Of a stretch of 64,000 bases of DNA, positions 18,559 to 28,018 are shown piece by piece. This DNA comes from Desulfobacteraceae bacterium (GTDB lineage: Bacteria; Desulfobacterota; Desulfobacteria; Desulfobacterales; Desulfobacteraceae): contig PIVQ01000001.1 in NCBI GenBank assembly GCA_003354055.1, forward strand, positions 14,022-78,021, written 5' to 3'. Numbering within the stretch: the stretch's first letter is position 1; each line of letters opens with the position of its first letter. A model generated the notes under the pieces. That model was not told where the DNA came from and searched no databases. It was given only the letters and a program-made list of their open reading frames with translations. The position numbers and the translations under genes are program-made.

Positions 18559-19728
18559 CTATACGTTTTTTCGGACACCATCCACGCCGGTACACGCCAC
18601 AAAGGCAGTAGGTACAAACGGAGGCGACGGTCTCTTGCTCGCACATTGCAGTTCATCATAGCCGGCATCCTTAAACCACTGAACAACCTCTTCATCATCA
18701 TGACGATGTATATATCTTGGCGTAAATCGATCACGAGCCGCATGAAGTGCCTCGCGAGCACCATATTGTATCTGGGCCTGCCCGCTATTTTTCATGGAGA
18801 TTATTTTTTGGTGTGCCATATATAGAGGAATCAAGGGCATTAAACTCAAATTCTGAAGCCAAGTCGGCTGAGGCCAGATAATCGGTCTTAATACATTCTC
18901 AAGTGACATAATAGCCCGCCTCATAAAACTTCTGCTTTCATCAAAAGGACTGTAAACCCAAATATATAACCGCCCCATTTTTTTAGGAAGTTTTGAAAGG
19001 TTATCAAATGCAGTTTTTGTTGAATATGTATGATGGATAACGCCTTGGCTGTATACAAAATCAAAGGTCTCTCTTTTAAATGGCAAAGCAAAGGCAGATG
19101 CCTGGACAATATGCAAAAACTTATTTTCTGAGAAGTGCTTATTCGCGGCATCAACGCTGTACCCTAAATCGACACCCACCAATTCACATTCCTGAGACCG
19201 CGACACATAATCGGCTATGCCTCCAATTCCTATTCCAAGCTCTAAAACTCTTTTATGCTGGACCGGCTTATTATCCAAATCGAGCATGAAGTTCATGCAA
19301 CGAAACATTTCATTCGGTGTCAAATTCCAATAAGATTCACCATCCCAGTCATAATCAACCCACTCATTGGAAAAGCTTCTGAGTACATCGGCTTCACCAA
19401 TTGCCGGTTTCTCATTCGGCAGGGAATAATCCGGGCATTCTTTTGACAATCTCTCTTTGAATTTTTTTTCAAAAATCTCACCAACTTTGGTTCTGAATGT
19501 CAACAGACGTGGAACACCATTATCTATCGGATAATAAATCTTTTTTATTTTATTCAAAAGTACGCCGTTTATGACTTCATTTGAAATCAGGCGGGAATCG
19601 ATACCTGTTTTTTCTGCTAATAAAATATCTTTATCTGATAAATTATTTATCCTGGAGTCCCACTCGATTAACTCCAAAGGAGATTTATCAATCGGACATA
19701 CTATTAAATCAAGAAGCCTTAATTTCAT
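18559..19728 (-). CDS. Methyltransferase with N-terminal Trm112-like domain
   Basis: 389 residues from the ATG at 19726-19728, chosen over a TTG two codons upstream because AAGG lies nine bases ahead of it. The N-terminus resembles a Trm112/UPF0434 domain (LLDLIVCPIDKSPLEL, then IYYPIDNGVPRLL), and the methyltransferase domain has LELGIGIGG (162-170) and SQGVIHHTYSTKTA. Such two-domain proteins are common in polysaccharide clusters. Only one Cys of the usual zinc set is visible in the first domain, so it is probably structural. The substrate is unknown. Confidence 0.78.
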   Translation of the reverse strand: MKLRLLDLIVCPIDKSPLELIEWDSRINNLSDKDILLAEKTGIDSRLISNEVINGVLLNKIKKIYYPIDNGVPRLLTFRTKVGEIFEKKFKERLSKECPDYSLPNEKPAIGEADVLRSFSNEWVDYDWDGESYWNLTPNEMFRCMNFMLDLDNKPVQHKRVLELGIGIGGIADYVSRSQECELVGVDLGYSVDAANKHFSENKFLHIVQASAFALPFKRETFDFVYSQGVIHHTYSTKTAFDNLSKLPKKMGRLYIWVYSPFDESRSFMRRAIMSLENVLRPIIWPQPTWLQNLSLMPLIPLYMAHQKIISMKNSGQAQIQYGAREALHAARDRFTPRYIHRHDDEEVVQWFKDAGYDELQCASKRPSPPFVPTAFVACTGVDGVRKNV

Positions 19729-19779
19729 ATGCAAATACCTTAACTATTTTCCTCTGTTTTTTTCAACATCAAATTTTTC

Positions 19780-20799
19780 TCATACCCGAGACTCTTCGAA
19801 CAGCATTTTTTCCCATAGAGGCTTGGCATATTCCCATGTCAATTTTTCAGCTCGACAGCGCCCATTTTTTGATAATCGCTCAGATAATACCGGGTCTTTT
19901 AACAAATCCAGACATACCGCTGCCAGTTGCTCAAAATTCTCGTTTTCTACCAATATTCCATCTTCCTGGTTATTTACGAGAAATGGCACCCCACCCACGT
20001 CAGTTGCGATTACAGGTATTCCCAAAGACCACATCTCCAAAATGGTAACCGGCATATTATCTACTCTGTTTGTCTGAATGTAGATATCATGTTCTGAAGC
20101 TAATTTAGGAATCTCCTTTTTAGGTACCTGGCCTAAAAAGGTGATATTTTTCAAACCCAACTCGCAACTCATTTTTTCAAGGCTGGACCGATGCCCGTTA
20201 TCGCGACCGGCAATTGTCATGACGGCTTTCGGAATCTGCTTTTGGATGACAGCAAACGCTTTTATTGCCATTTCCGGATTGTAAATATGATGGGTGCCTC
20301 TCATGAACAAAAACTTTGGTTTTAAATTTGAGCGAAGCTTAAAAGTATAGTCCCCTATTTCAATGAAATTTGGAATTGTTCCGTCTATAATGATTTTTCG
20401 GTCAGAAAGCTCTTTTTCCAAAAAGCCATGGGGCGTAAGCACGACATGAGGCAACCCCAGCACAAATCGAGCAAATTTAGAGTAGCGGTCAATAAAATCG
20501 GCCATCCAGCCGCCATGAATCATTACAACAACTTTCCTTTTAAAAAGTCTGCCATATAGAACAGCCAAAGCTTCATATGTAAACGCTCTAAACCCATACA
20601 TATTCACCAGGAGGATATCATGACGCTTTATCATCCCAGGTCCACGGAATGCTATATCAACAAATCGTCCAAGGCCTGATTTTGCTGCGCTTAACATTCC
20701 GATCCTGACACCTGAATTATCCAATTGCTGGGCGATAATCTGCCCCTGCGATTTTAGCATGGACGGATTGCACGGAGTAATAACCAATACGCTTTTCAT
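19780..20799 (-). CDS. Family 4 glycosyltransferase
   Basis: 339 residues of GT-B type. The C-terminal Rossmann domain is clear: PKFLFMRGTHHIYNPE, MTIAGRDNG, ITFLGQVPKKE, then the nucleotide-binding YIQTNRVDNMPVTILEMWSLGIPVIATDVGG. The N-terminal domain MKSVLVITPCNPSMLKSQG would bind the acceptor. An AAGGA ribosome site sits five bases before the ATG. It follows the polymerase gene by 26 bases. It adds one sugar of the repeat unit in the cytoplasm; donor and linkage are unknown. Confidence 0.87.
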   Translation of the reverse strand: MKSVLVITPCNPSMLKSQGQIIAQQLDNSGVRIGMLSAAKSGLGRFVDIAFRGPGMIKRHDILLVNMYGFRAFTYEALAVLYGRLFKRKVVVMIHGGWMADFIDRYSKFARFVLGLPHVVLTPHGFLEKELSDRKIIIDGTIPNFIEIGDYTFKLRSNLKPKFLFMRGTHHIYNPEMAIKAFAVIQKQIPKAVMTIAGRDNGHRSSLEKMSCELGLKNITFLGQVPKKEIPKLASEHDIYIQTNRVDNMPVTILEMWSLGIPVIATDVGGVPFLVNNQEDGILVENENFEQLAAVCLDLLKDPVLSERLSKNGRCRAEKLTWEYAKPLWEKMLFEESRV

Positions 20800-20825
20800 T
20801 TGGTCCTTTTTAATAAAATAAAAAA

Positions 20826-22100
20826 TTATTGCCCCCCTTCTTTCAATCCTGCGGAATTGGAATGCACAGGTTGTCTTTCTCTTTCCTCGACTTTAATCAC
20901 AAGTAACCCGCAACCCAAAATCCACCATCCCATTTTCCAGGAGTAATCACCAAAGAAAATATTATACCAGAAAAGCAAATTCAGCATTAATACAATTAGC
21001 GCATATTCTCTTACTTGTTTGTTTTCATGATAAATCAATTTAACTAAACGCCAGCTGACTCTACCAAACAAGACCATAAAAACGACGAATACTGGCACCC
21101 CGCCCATTAACAAATAATCTATGAAACCATTGTGAACCATTACGTATCGCCCGGCGTTGGATGCTATACCGATATTACTCTCCAACCATTCAGCTGAACT
21201 GGGTGCCCCAATCCCGTATCCCAACCAGGGCTCCTTTTTAACAACGGTCCAGCCCCTTTTAATCAGCATCATTCGAAAATTCGTTGAGCCATATAATTTA
21301 AATGTATACCGTTTTTGAAATATATCACTTTTTTTAAATATTTTAGTTATAAAATTGGTTTCGTTTTCGGCGGTTGTAAAATAGTATTTTTTTAATCCGG
21401 GAGAAATAATAATGAGCAAAGCAAATATAATTATGAGCATGGTTTTCTTTTTTTTTATTCTAAAAAAAACATACAAAACCAAACACAAAAGCATTAATAA
21501 GACGGCTTTTCTTGACCCGGTATTCCAAACTACCCATGGGAGAAATAAAATCCCGATACCTGCTAACTTTTGATAATATCCTTTTTCAGTAAGGATAAAA
21601 CCAAAACCAATAATAATTCCGGCATCCAGCATTAATGCAATAGAGTTCGGGTTAAACTTTCCAAACGAATTTCCCGTAGGAACCGGATGCCAAAAAAAAC
21701 CTAAGTAGTAACATGCGCCAACTACCAACATAATTAACAATGCGATATGAAGTTGGAATTTTATATCATTAAAATTATCTCCCTGTCCCCCAATTACAAG
21801 ACTAGCAAACAAAAGGAAAATCATCCGGAATCCATCTAAATAATAGTCCCAGACAATCCATTGGCAGATAACCCATAAAAGGATCAAACCTGCAACAGTC
21901 CATACAATTTTGTCCTTCACGGGAGACCAATTGTGCAAACCGATTAATGTCATCCCCAATAACGTTAGCATTGGAACAGGGATACCTACGATTCTAATAT
22001 CACCTGTATCCACCAATAAGCTAAAGAGAAAAATAACGATTGACAGTTTATACAAGACGGGATGAATATCCTTCGGGATATATTCTGTTATCTTATTCAC
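20826..22100 (-). CDS. O-antigen polymerase/ligase family membrane protein (Wzy-like)
   Basis: 424 residues with about ten or more hydrophobic helices. The Wzy_C-type features are a large periplasmic loop containing GSTNFRMMLIKRGW and PWLGYGIGAPSSAEW, and the HNGFIDYLLMGG segment, as in O-antigen polymerases and WaaL-type ligases. The family cannot be split into polymerase and ligase by eye, but position inside the cluster favours polymerisation of flipped repeat units. The start is GTG, seven bases after the stop of the upstream GT4 gene. It is the only such protein in the window although there are two flippases. Confidence 0.8.
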   Translation of the reverse strand: MNKITEYIPKDIHPVLYKLSIVIFLFSLLVDTGDIRIVGIPVPMLTLLGMTLIGLHNWSPVKDKIVWTVAGLILLWVICQWIVWDYYLDGFRMIFLLFASLVIGGQGDNFNDIKFQLHIALLIMLVVGACYYLGFFWHPVPTGNSFGKFNPNSIALMLDAGIIIGFGFILTEKGYYQKLAGIGILFLPWVVWNTGSRKAVLLMLLCLVLYVFFRIKKKKTMLIIIFALLIIISPGLKKYYFTTAENETNFITKIFKKSDIFQKRYTFKLYGSTNFRMMLIKRGWTVVKKEPWLGYGIGAPSSAEWLESNIGIASNAGRYVMVHNGFIDYLLMGGVPVFVVFMVLFGRVSWRLVKLIYHENKQVREYALIVLMLNLLFWYNIFFGDYSWKMGWWILGCGLLVIKVEERERQPVHSNSAGLKEGGQ

Positions 22101-22107
22101 AATGACT

Positions 22108-23361
22108 TTAATGCCCGTTAACCCGAACTATATTATTATAGATTTTCATGAGGTTAATCGTAAAATTCCCCATGGAATAATTTTGTTCTGCAACCATTTG
22201 ACCCTTTTGTCCATAATTTTCCCTTAGGGAACGATCCTTTGCCAGTATCTTTATACAAGATGCCAATGCTTCAATATCGCCGGTTTCTGCCAACATGCCG
22301 GTTTCACCATGAAGGACCAGTTCCCCTACCCCCCCGGAGTTAAACCCAATTACAGGTTTGGATGCTGCCATGGCTTCCAGAACAACTCGTCCGAAACTTT
22401 CGTCAGGAGAAGTGTGCACCATAATATCCAAGGCCCTCATCATACCGGGGACATCATTTATGTGACCGGTAAACTTAAACTTGGAAGCCATATTTAAGGA
22501 TTCTATCTTAGACAATAGTTGCTGGTAGTATTCCCAACCAGATTTTTCATATTCCGGTAAGATACCACAGATAACAAATCGAGCATCAGGCATGGAATCA
22601 TGAATTTGTCCAGCAGCTTCAATGAACCAATCATGCCTTTTCCAAAATGTCCCGACAGCTGCGCACATGCCAATCAAGATATGCTCTTCTCCAATACCCC
22701 ATTTAATACGAAGCTTCTGACCGCGGCGAACAGAGTCAGAAGTTGAAAATTTTTCGGTGAGCAAAGGATTTGGAACAATTTTTATTTTCTTCTCAATTTC
22801 AGGCGGACTATTTTCCTTAATGCACGCTGCTGTGATATTTGAATTTGCAATTAAACAGTCAGCAGTTTTTCCCAACAATAATTTTACAATATGGGGCGGC
22901 AGACTGAAATGATGCGGATGATTGTCACCAAACAGTTCCCGGACATGCCAAATATGCCGGGTATTGGTAAAATACGCAGCGGTAGCCGCATCCCACTGCA
23001 CGATAGTATTACTATGGACAACATCTATTTTCCATTGCCGGATTAACCGGATTATTTTTAGAACCGGTAAAATATGGAAGCCACTGTGAACCAAACGTTT
23101 GATTCTAATTAATAACTGCATCCATAATGGTTCATCCAATGGTAACGTGCACCATGGCATATAGACAACCCTAAGACCTGAGCACAATTGCCTAAACCGA
23201 TCCAGATCCTCTTGCCGCCCACTCGGGTAACACACAGCATATAGTTCGACTTGATCCTTTGGTAAGGATTTTATAAATTGATAGGCGCTCATTGATGCGC
23301 CGCCGCTGGCATCATTCAACACATAAAGAATGCGTATTGTTTTCTTGGTTTTATCTTTCAT
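22108..23361 (-). CDS. Family 4 glycosyltransferase
   Basis: 417 residues from the ATG at 23359-23361 (MKDKTKKTIRILYVLND). A longer open frame extends 54 codons upstream but would overlap the previous gene by 160 bases and lacks homology-like content, so the inner start is chosen. GT-B hallmarks are GGASMSAYQF, VHSNTIVQWDAAT, FVICGILPEYE, FKFTGHINDVPG and SPDESFGRVVLEAMAASKPVIG, with the ESFGRVVLE acidic motif. It starts two bases after the stop of the GT2 gene and ends seven bases before the polymerase gene. It is a cytoplasmic sugar transferase of unknown specificity. Confidence 0.87.
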   Translation of the reverse strand: MKDKTKKTIRILYVLNDASGGASMSAYQFIKSLPKDQVELYAVCYPSGRQEDLDRFRQLCSGLRVVYMPWCTLPLDEPLWMQLLIRIKRLVHSGFHILPVLKIIRLIRQWKIDVVHSNTIVQWDAATAAYFTNTRHIWHVRELFGDNHPHHFSLPPHIVKLLLGKTADCLIANSNITAACIKENSPPEIEKKIKIVPNPLLTEKFSTSDSVRRGQKLRIKWGIGEEHILIGMCAAVGTFWKRHDWFIEAAGQIHDSMPDARFVICGILPEYEKSGWEYYQQLLSKIESLNMASKFKFTGHINDVPGMMRALDIMVHTSPDESFGRVVLEAMAASKPVIGFNSGGVGELVLHGETGMLAETGDIEALASCIKILAKDRSLRENYGQKGQMVAEQNYSMGNFTINLMKIYNNIVRVNGH

Positions 23362-23363
23362 TT

Positions 23364-24410
23364 TTATTTTTTGTGAAACATGTTCCGAGCAATTTTTGCA
23401 GTTAAGATACCTAAGGGCCCCAGCCCCAAAAGAATCATTGAGATATAAGTTCGGGGAATCCTTAACGTGTGCATAGGATAGGTTGCAAAAGCAAAAAGAT
23501 AAATTTTCAACGCCTGGACCCAAAAACCTTGAGAAAGTCTACCCAAACTACTATCGATGCATACAACCTTTAGAAATGCATTGATGATATCGTCACGGGA
23601 AAGCTGAAGTTCCTCCAGACTTTCTTGTGGATAATTTACGGTTTGCATATAGCCATCGACCTGATATTTCAGCGCGGCCTGCTTGGCAGCCTGAGAATCC
23701 TGGTTCGAACTGTGAACACGATAGGAAAACAACCGGTCTTTCACCCAAATGAAATCCGGATCCATTGCCAACAGTTTATAAAGGAACACATTATCCGGGA
23801 AATAATGGAATGTGGTATCATATCCCTCCACTTCCTTCCACATGCATCTGGGATAGACAGTGCTACAAAATGTTGCCAGGGAACTGCAATGCAATAGGGA
23901 TTGCTTTAAAGCCTTTTTTCCTCTGATCAGATCTGTTCCAGCGAATGATAGTTCTTTTGCCTGATCAAGGCTAAGCCATGATGGGAATATCTGCCCGGGA
24001 CTCCGATAACAAATTTTTGATACCTTTCCATTCTCGTCAATCATATCGGTTGAGGCACATAAAACGGTATGTTCAGATCGCTCTCCCTGGGCCTGCAGCA
24101 CTTGATGATATTTTTCAAGCGCGTTTGGTGCCATTAAATCATCAGAGGATAATAGAATTATGAAGTCACCGTTTGCCAATCTTGTCACCGCCTGAAGATT
24201 CGGGGCAAACCCAACATTGTACCGATTTTCGAACAACCTGATTCGATGATCATTAAATGACTCAATAATCTCCACTGATTTATCTGTTGAGGCATTATCA
24301 ACAATAACAATCTCAAAATCTTCAAATGTCTGGGATAAAACACTCTGTAATGTTTCACCAAGAAAATGACCTAAATTGTAGTTCGGTATGCATACTGAAA
24401 AAAACGGCAT
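23364..24410 (-). CDS. Family 2 glycosyltransferase
   Basis: 348 residues. The GT-A domain opens MPFFSVCIPNYNLGHFLGE, with IVDNASTDKS and the metal site ILLSSDDLMAPN, then HYFPDNVFLYKLLAM. A hydrophobic C-terminal segment near 315-340 may attach it to the membrane. It has no DxD but the SDD variant common in this family. It would transfer a sugar to the lipid-linked repeat unit. It follows the nucleotidyltransferase gene by 31 bases. Confidence 0.87.
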   Translation of the reverse strand: MPFFSVCIPNYNLGHFLGETLQSVLSQTFEDFEIVIVDNASTDKSVEIIESFNDHRIRLFENRYNVGFAPNLQAVTRLANGDFIILLSSDDLMAPNALEKYHQVLQAQGERSEHTVLCASTDMIDENGKVSKICYRSPGQIFPSWLSLDQAKELSFAGTDLIRGKKALKQSLLHCSSLATFCSTVYPRCMWKEVEGYDTTFHYFPDNVFLYKLLAMDPDFIWVKDRLFSYRVHSSNQDSQAAKQAALKYQVDGYMQTVNYPQESLEELQLSRDDIINAFLKVVCIDSSLGRLSQGFWVQALKIYLFAFATYPMHTLRIPRTYISMILLGLGPLGILTAKIARNMFHKK

Positions 24411-24441
24411 TTAATGATTCCCATTGAATAATATACTTTTT

Positions 24442-25194
24442 TTAAACATGCTTTGTGCCGGAAGGGTCACAATTGATTTTCTGAAAGGTATCAAGCTCTT
24501 CTGGTGTTCCTAAACAATGCACGGCAGATAGAGGGACTTCATGAATATAGACCGTTTTTTCATCTTTGATCAATTGATTATATAGGGGGGCTATAAATTT
24601 TTCTCCCTGCTCTACCTGTGTATGGTCTGAATAATATTCGTCGTAGATTTGTCTATAGAGGGCATAGGAACTGAACCAATAAAGGCCAATTGTCGCATGG
24701 TCTGATATCCGTTGTTTTTCTCTTACTTCCACCACTCGGCCGTTTTGATTCAATTTAGCGAAACTCCAATGTTTCCCTTTACCCGGGAAACAGGGAATCC
24801 AGCCATCTCCCTTTTGGATAGAATCCGGAGAAAGGAAATCAGGAGAAACGTGCGTATCAATATTATAAATCAAAATTGAGTTCTCCCGGTTTTGAATCTC
24901 ATCTTTGGCATACAGAACAGTCGTTGCTTGACCGTCCGTAGTCATCTCGACTTCAACTAACCGGTAATTGTCAATAGCCATTAATTCGCATTCTTTTTTT
25001 ATAAATTCACCCGCATCATCTTCTTTTCTGGCTATAAAAATGAAAGTATTTTCTATCTTCATAAAATTTTTCAAACTTAAGAGAGACCATGAAAATAAAG
25101 TCCGGTCACCTGCTTTAATCTGGTATTTTGGAATATCGAATCCGACATCCCAGAATCGTTTTCCCCGGCCAGCCATCGTAATTATTATATTCAT
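24442..25194 (-). CDS. Sugar-nucleotide-type nucleotidyltransferase
   Basis: 250 residues. The nucleotide-binding signature TMAGRGKRF (6-14), DIPKYQIKAGDRTLFSW and the metal-binding YNIDTHVSPDF match the NTP_transferase fold. It would activate a sugar-phosphate, or another phosphorylated decoration, to an NDP or CMP form. The gene stands eight bases after a fused nucleotidyltransferase-kinase gene, which follows a HAD phosphatase gene; the three probably act in one activation pathway. Such trios occur in capsule loci for unusual activated groups. The nucleotide and sugar cannot be told from sequence alone. Confidence 0.78.
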   Translation of the reverse strand: MNIIITMAGRGKRFWDVGFDIPKYQIKAGDRTLFSWSLLSLKNFMKIENTFIFIARKEDDAGEFIKKECELMAIDNYRLVEVEMTTDGQATTVLYAKDEIQNRENSILIYNIDTHVSPDFLSPDSIQKGDGWIPCFPGKGKHWSFAKLNQNGRVVEVREKQRISDHATIGLYWFSSYALYRQIYDEYYSDHTQVEQGEKFIAPLYNQLIKDEKTVYIHEVPLSAVHCLGTPEELDTFQKINCDPSGTKHV

Positions 25195-25202
25195 ATTCTT
25201 AT

Positions 25203-26888
25203 TTATACTTCACTCATTCCAGATTGTTTTACAATTTCTGTAAAAATCTCCAAGCCCCTGCAAATGAATGCCTGTTGAGATAAATATCTGTCTGCGTGCA
25301 GGGGAACCATACTCAGAAAAAGAAGGCTCTCAATCATCTTCATTTGGAGATAATTCACCTCCCACTTTCCAAGTATTTTTTCCCTGAAAAGCGCCTTGAT
25401 TGTCTTATGCCGGTCCTGATAATGAACATTCAACTGCATATCACCTTCAATCAGTTCAAGATCAAACAATCCGTTAACCAGAAAGTCATAATCTCCCTCA
25501 ATGCTGTGACTGAGTTTGGCAATGTCATATCTCGGATCTCCATATATATCATATTTGCCAAAACCTCCACGGGGATCAATAAATCTTGCTATCCTGTTTC
25601 GATTATCATAAAGAATGTTACTAAGACAAAGATCTCCATGGATGATTGAAAACCATTTCGGATCGTATAGGTCAATTTTCTGAATCACTTTCGGTAAAAG
25701 TTCGAGTGCACGCTTGAGACCGATTACATTTTTTCCGTTGACGGTTAATCTATCAGAGAAAAAAAACGCAAACCGCTTATCATCTAGAATACTGTCCAGC
25801 CTTGAAACTGTTTTTTTCTCATACATCTCTGTCATAGCTTCAAGCAATTCACCTTTTTCTTCAGGGACAAGCCGGTAGGCTCCCATGTCGGCAAGAGTAC
25901 TGCCGATTGCCATAAAAATCTGTGTCCATACTCCAATATCGTAATCAGCATAAAGGTATAGATCATTAAGAGCGGGATACCCATAAAACTCCAGATCAAT
26001 ATACGGTGCATCAAAAGATAGACTATAATCAAAAATTCTCGGAGCCATATATTGAAGCCCCTTTGGTAACTTCAAATACCATTTTATTTCATCTGTAAGT
26101 TTCCTGACATTGGTGCTGGTTTTATGAATGATGCCACGACGGTTATCAACTTTTACCCGATTAAAATACCGGCAGTTGAGAGATATTTGTTTTTTTGTGG
26201 CATAGTAAGTATCCAGGTGTCCAAAATCCCACCAGTCTTTAACCAAATGAAACGTTTTCTGAGATTCAGATAGTGCATTATAATATTTACGCACAGTTAC
26301 ATAAAATGGGTCTAATTCATCTTTATTGCACTCAATAACACTGGAATTTAAAAGTTCTATAAAAAGTGGAACGTCACTAATTCCAAAAACACCTACAAAA
26401 ACATTCAACGACAAACCATTCAAATGCTTCTCGGTTAGTCGTTCATTTATCGTTACAAATGAAGACAAGTTATCTAATTCAAACGTTGTCCATCTAAAAT
26501 GGTCTTCCTGCTTTGAAAAGCAGACAAAATCCCCGGTTGGTGGCTCATCACCAATACAGGTATCTGCAAAGTTCACGACAAGACAATCCGGCAGTTTTTC
26601 AATACTTTCCAAAGCACGTAATACGGTTTCACCGATACTGTTGGTGGCATCGACATCTATGATACTGGCCGGTACATCGGGGTGATCATCACAATAACGA
26701 TATATTTCTTCTGACTGCTCATGTACCGCCACAAGCAGTTCAAATCCACTTTTCTGATAATAGTCAAAGATATAATGCATTGCCGGACGGCTATCCAACG
26801 GAATCATAGCTGATGGAATAGGCCCGAATTCACTTTGCAGTTCCAGTGGAACTATTTTAGCACTTGGAAGCAGTACAAGCTTATTCAT
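25203..26888 (-). CDS. Fusion of degenerate nucleotidyltransferase-like domain and APH-like kinase
   Basis: 561 residues. Residues 1-230 look like a nucleotidyltransferase fold (SAMIPLDSRPAMHYIFD, VVNFADTCIGDE with Asp109) but lack the usual GxGxR loop, so this half may be altered or regulatory. Residues about 280-545 are an aminoglycoside-phosphotransferase/choline-kinase-like domain with the catalytic loop IIHGDLCLSNILYD (Asp419, Asn424) and the metal-binding FIDPRGGFG (Asp438). The kinase half keeps its key residues. It overlaps the HAD gene by eight bases and is followed eight bases later by a second nucleotidyltransferase. It may phosphorylate a small molecule or sugar then activated by its partner. 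Confidence 0.75.
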   Translation of the reverse strand: MNKLVLLPSAKIVPLELQSEFGPIPSAMIPLDSRPAMHYIFDYYQKSGFELLVAVHEQSEEIYRYCDDHPDVPASIIDVDATNSIGETVLRALESIEKLPDCLVVNFADTCIGDEPPTGDFVCFSKQEDHFRWTTFELDNLSSFVTINERLTEKHLNGLSLNVFVGVFGISDVPLFIELLNSSVIECNKDELDPFYVTVRKYYNALSESQKTFHLVKDWWDFGHLDTYYATKKQISLNCRYFNRVKVDNRRGIIHKTSTNVRKLTDEIKWYLKLPKGLQYMAPRIFDYSLSFDAPYIDLEFYGYPALNDLYLYADYDIGVWTQIFMAIGSTLADMGAYRLVPEEKGELLEAMTEMYEKKTVSRLDSILDDKRFAFFFSDRLTVNGKNVIGLKRALELLPKVIQKIDLYDPKWFSIIHGDLCLSNILYDNRNRIARFIDPRGGFGKYDIYGDPRYDIAKLSHSIEGDYDFLVNGLFDLELIEGDMQLNVHYQDRHKTIKALFREKILGKWEVNYLQMKMIESLLFLSMVPLHADRYLSQQAFICRGLEIFTEIVKQSGMSEV

Positions 26889-27267
26889 TTGAAAGGAGCT
26901 CCAAAATTTCCTGATAACTTAACCGTAAAAATTCATTGGGCCGAATCGTTTTATCATCAACATAAAAGCCCCCCTTTCCCTGCCAAGGTTTTCCATAGTG
27001 AATTTCATCAAATGGAATGTTGTGCTTCTCTAACCATGAAAGAAGAGTTTTCGCTGTATTGGCATTTATCAAACCAACATTGCCATCATACGTTCGCATA
27101 TTCCTGGCAGTCTGTAAAATTATTTGAAATCCTTTGCGCTTATACTCACAAAGCTGGTTAACCATTTCCTGATAAGGTATAAGATCTGAATATAATTCAT
27201 TAGCTTTTTTAACAGGACACAATGTCCCATCAATATCCATAACTATGCATTTTTCTTGTTTGATCAT
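26881..27267 (-). CDS. Small HAD-family phosphatase
   Basis: 128 residues. HAD motif I is MDIDGTL (Asp11, Asp13), Thr53 in LQTARN is motif II-like, Lys93 in HYGKPW is motif III, and FYVDDKT (Asp104, Asp105) is motif IV. The protein is short, as in the capsule-type phosphatases that have no large cap domain. It probably dephosphorylates a sugar-phosphate intermediate. Its stop lies inside the next gene, overlapping by eight bases, so it works with the nucleotidyltransferase-kinase fusion. The upstream VTC gene ends 73 bases away. Confidence 0.82.
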   Translation of the reverse strand: MIKQEKCIVMDIDGTLCPVKKANELYSDLIPYQEMVNQLCEYKRKGFQIILQTARNMRTYDGNVGLINANTAKTLLSWLEKHNIPFDEIHYGKPWQGKGGFYVDDKTIRPNEFLRLSYQEILELLSNE

Positions 27268-27340
27268 TACTCATTCCTTAATCGGTGGATTGAAATCCAA
27301 AAACCTTAGATAGGCCGCATTGTGTGTATATAACATTGGC

Positions 27341-28018
27341 TCAAATATCGTACAACATATCAATACCATTCACATACTTAGAATTTTTGGTCATCCTGAA
27401 GGGAAAAAGCTTCATGATATTTCTTGCATCATTATCACAGTTATCATTATATTTCATCTCTACAACGACACCTTCATGATGATATTGAAAATCCAAAAAA
27501 CTATTGTGTCCAGAGTGTATCTTACTAAAACACATCTGGGAATCGATTGTGATTCTGAATTTCTCGTCACCTGTACTGTAGTACTCTCTTTTGTATCGGT
27601 TAAGAAGTGTTGGTACCGATTGCTTAATATCATGGTTGACTGAATCTGGAACTGCCGAGTTTTCAATTACTGTTTTTATCACTGAGTATGTAAATTCCTT
27701 ATCCAGTGTCAGGGATTTCAACGGATAATTTTTTTTTCTCCCCAGCAATCCTTTTTTAATTTTATACTCTAATACAGGAGATTCAATATCACCGAACAAA
27801 TCTCCATACCACCTGATACGGGCCTTAATTCTGTCAGTAGCCCCTTCGACATTGTCAAAATAAGAATCAAAATTAGTGGTGTCTAAATAAATATTGTTGA
27901 CATTTCGGGCAGGATACAACCTGGAAAACAGTGCCGGGTGCATTTTGACCATATTTTCCACTTCATACTTAGTCAATCCCTCGATGAGGGCTTTTCTCTC
28001 ATATCGATACTCAGTCAT
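27341..28018 (-). CDS. VTC-domain protein (polyphosphate-polymerase-like)
   Basis: 225 residues. The VTC tunnel-fold signature is visible: RYERKALIEGL at the start, IYLDTTNFDSYFDN, IKARIRWYG and VLEYKIKKG, and near the end VVVEMKYN. These basic and acidic strand residues line the triphosphate tunnel in yeast Vtc4 and related CYTH-like enzymes. It has no membrane segment. The start ATG overlaps the CotH-type gene stop by one base (TAATG). VTC, CotH and DUF4956 genes are known to travel together, but the product of the trio is not established. Confidence 0.82.
   Translation of the reverse strand: MTEYRYERKALIEGLTKYEVENMVKMHPALFSRLYPARNVNNIYLDTTNFDSYFDNVEGATDRIKARIRWYGDLFGDIESPVLEYKIKKGLLGRKKNYPLKSLTLDKEFTYSVIKTVIENSAVPDSVNHDIKQSVPTLLNRYKREYYSTGDEKFRITIDSQMCFSKIHSGHNSFLDFQYHHEGVVVEMKYNDNCDNDARNIMKLFPFRMTKNSKYVNGIDMLYDI

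Noticed and set aside
23362..23523. Longer N-terminus for the GT4 gene ending at 22108
   Set aside because: The extra 54 codons overlap the previous gene by 160 bases and read as out-of-frame translation of that gene; the ATG at 23359-23361 starts a standard GT4 protein.
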